Below the pieces are notes generated by a model. That model saw only the letters and a list, made by a program, of their open reading frames with translations, was not told the origin of the DNA and searched no databases. Position numbers and translations under genes: made by a program. From Pirellulaceae bacterium (GTDB taxonomy: Bacteria > Planctomycetota > Planctomycetia > Pirellulales > Pirellulaceae), in the NCBI GenBank assembly GCA_028280445.1, contig JANQLU010000036.1:39883-103882 (forward strand): DNA of 64,000 nt. Direction: 5' to 3'. Below are positions 63,898 through 64,000 of this stretch, one piece after another (position 1 is the stretch's first letter; each line of letters begins with the position of its first letter).

Positions 63898-63918
63898 TGA
63901 GCGGCAAGGCGCTAGTGT
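63898..63918. repeat. Fragment of family A
   Basis: GAGCGGCAAGGCGCTAG matches the outer left arm of family A, then the sequence departs (TGTCACGAACG). The rest of the arm and the right arm are absent. The remaining bases to 64000 hold no feature I can name. Confidence 0.7.
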
Positions 63919-64000
63919 CACGAACGTTAATTGCTATGCCACCAAGGCGAGTATTTGCTCAAGTTTTGCATCTTGTGTCTTTTCACGCCATGTTTTTGGT

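Overview
The window is chromosomal DNA from a planctomycete, most likely of the Pirellulales. The evidence is lineage-typical families: a PSCyt1/DUF1549/DUF1553 protein next to a c-type cytochrome/WD40 protein, a TIGR03790 protein, a DUF1572 protein, a CbbX/SpoVK-like AAA protein with an MJ0042-type zinc ribbon, DUF11-type surface proteins and a giant FHA coiled-coil protein. Shine-Dalgarno sites are irregular and several genes appear to start at GTG or TTG. Gene identities come from motif reading, without database searches. No rRNA, tRNA, CRISPR array, phage or transposase gene was seen.

Layout. 1-5.5 kb: tail of an unknown gene with a strong terminator, RNase R (-), a small membrane protein, a nucleoside deaminase and a 3-methyladenine DNA glycosylase. 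5.6-12.4 kb: a TrkH potassium transporter, then the cytochrome/WD40 + DUF1549/DUF1553 pair. 12.7-17.6 kb: a cupin, then a GntR(YtrA)-ABC ATPase-ABC-2 permease operon with a candidate operator. 17.6-26.9 kb: a D-threonine-aldolase-type PLP enzyme, metG, a DinB-like protein, an alpha/beta hydrolase, a BshC-like protein coupled to a family 2 glycosyltransferase, a NIF3 protein and a sugar isomerase-like protein. 27-33.8 kb: metK, a membrane-anchored coiled-coil protein, then coaE-rho-ribH-nusB. 34.3-44.3 kb: an HtrA-like protease, a DksA-like protein, the 1918-residue FHA coiled-coil protein, an isomerase-like protein overlapping queF, and divergent queE. 44.6-59.3 kb: surface and envelope genes, including a five-gene minus-strand run (TIGR03790, AAA ATPase, an unlisted 34-residue membrane peptide, a duplicated DMT-type transporter, a small helical protein) and a second run of three secreted proteins. 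59.9-63.8 kb: a candidate small RNA, a sialidase-like/esterase fusion, a diguanylate cyclase and a secreted protein.

The intergenic DNA is the most unusual part. Four families of palindromic repeats (called A, B, C and D here) fill most non-coding gaps, often nested or side by side. Two families carry conserved flanking sequence beyond the palindrome, so they look like small mobile units rather than plain terminators.

Other leads are: a structured three-way-junction RNA between rho and ribH; a possible rho leader peptide; a metK leader with a near-consensus promoter and competing stems; a 14-bp perfect hairpin just before the TIGR03790 start; and the 183-bp repeats and C-terminal membrane anchor of the FHA coiled-coil protein.
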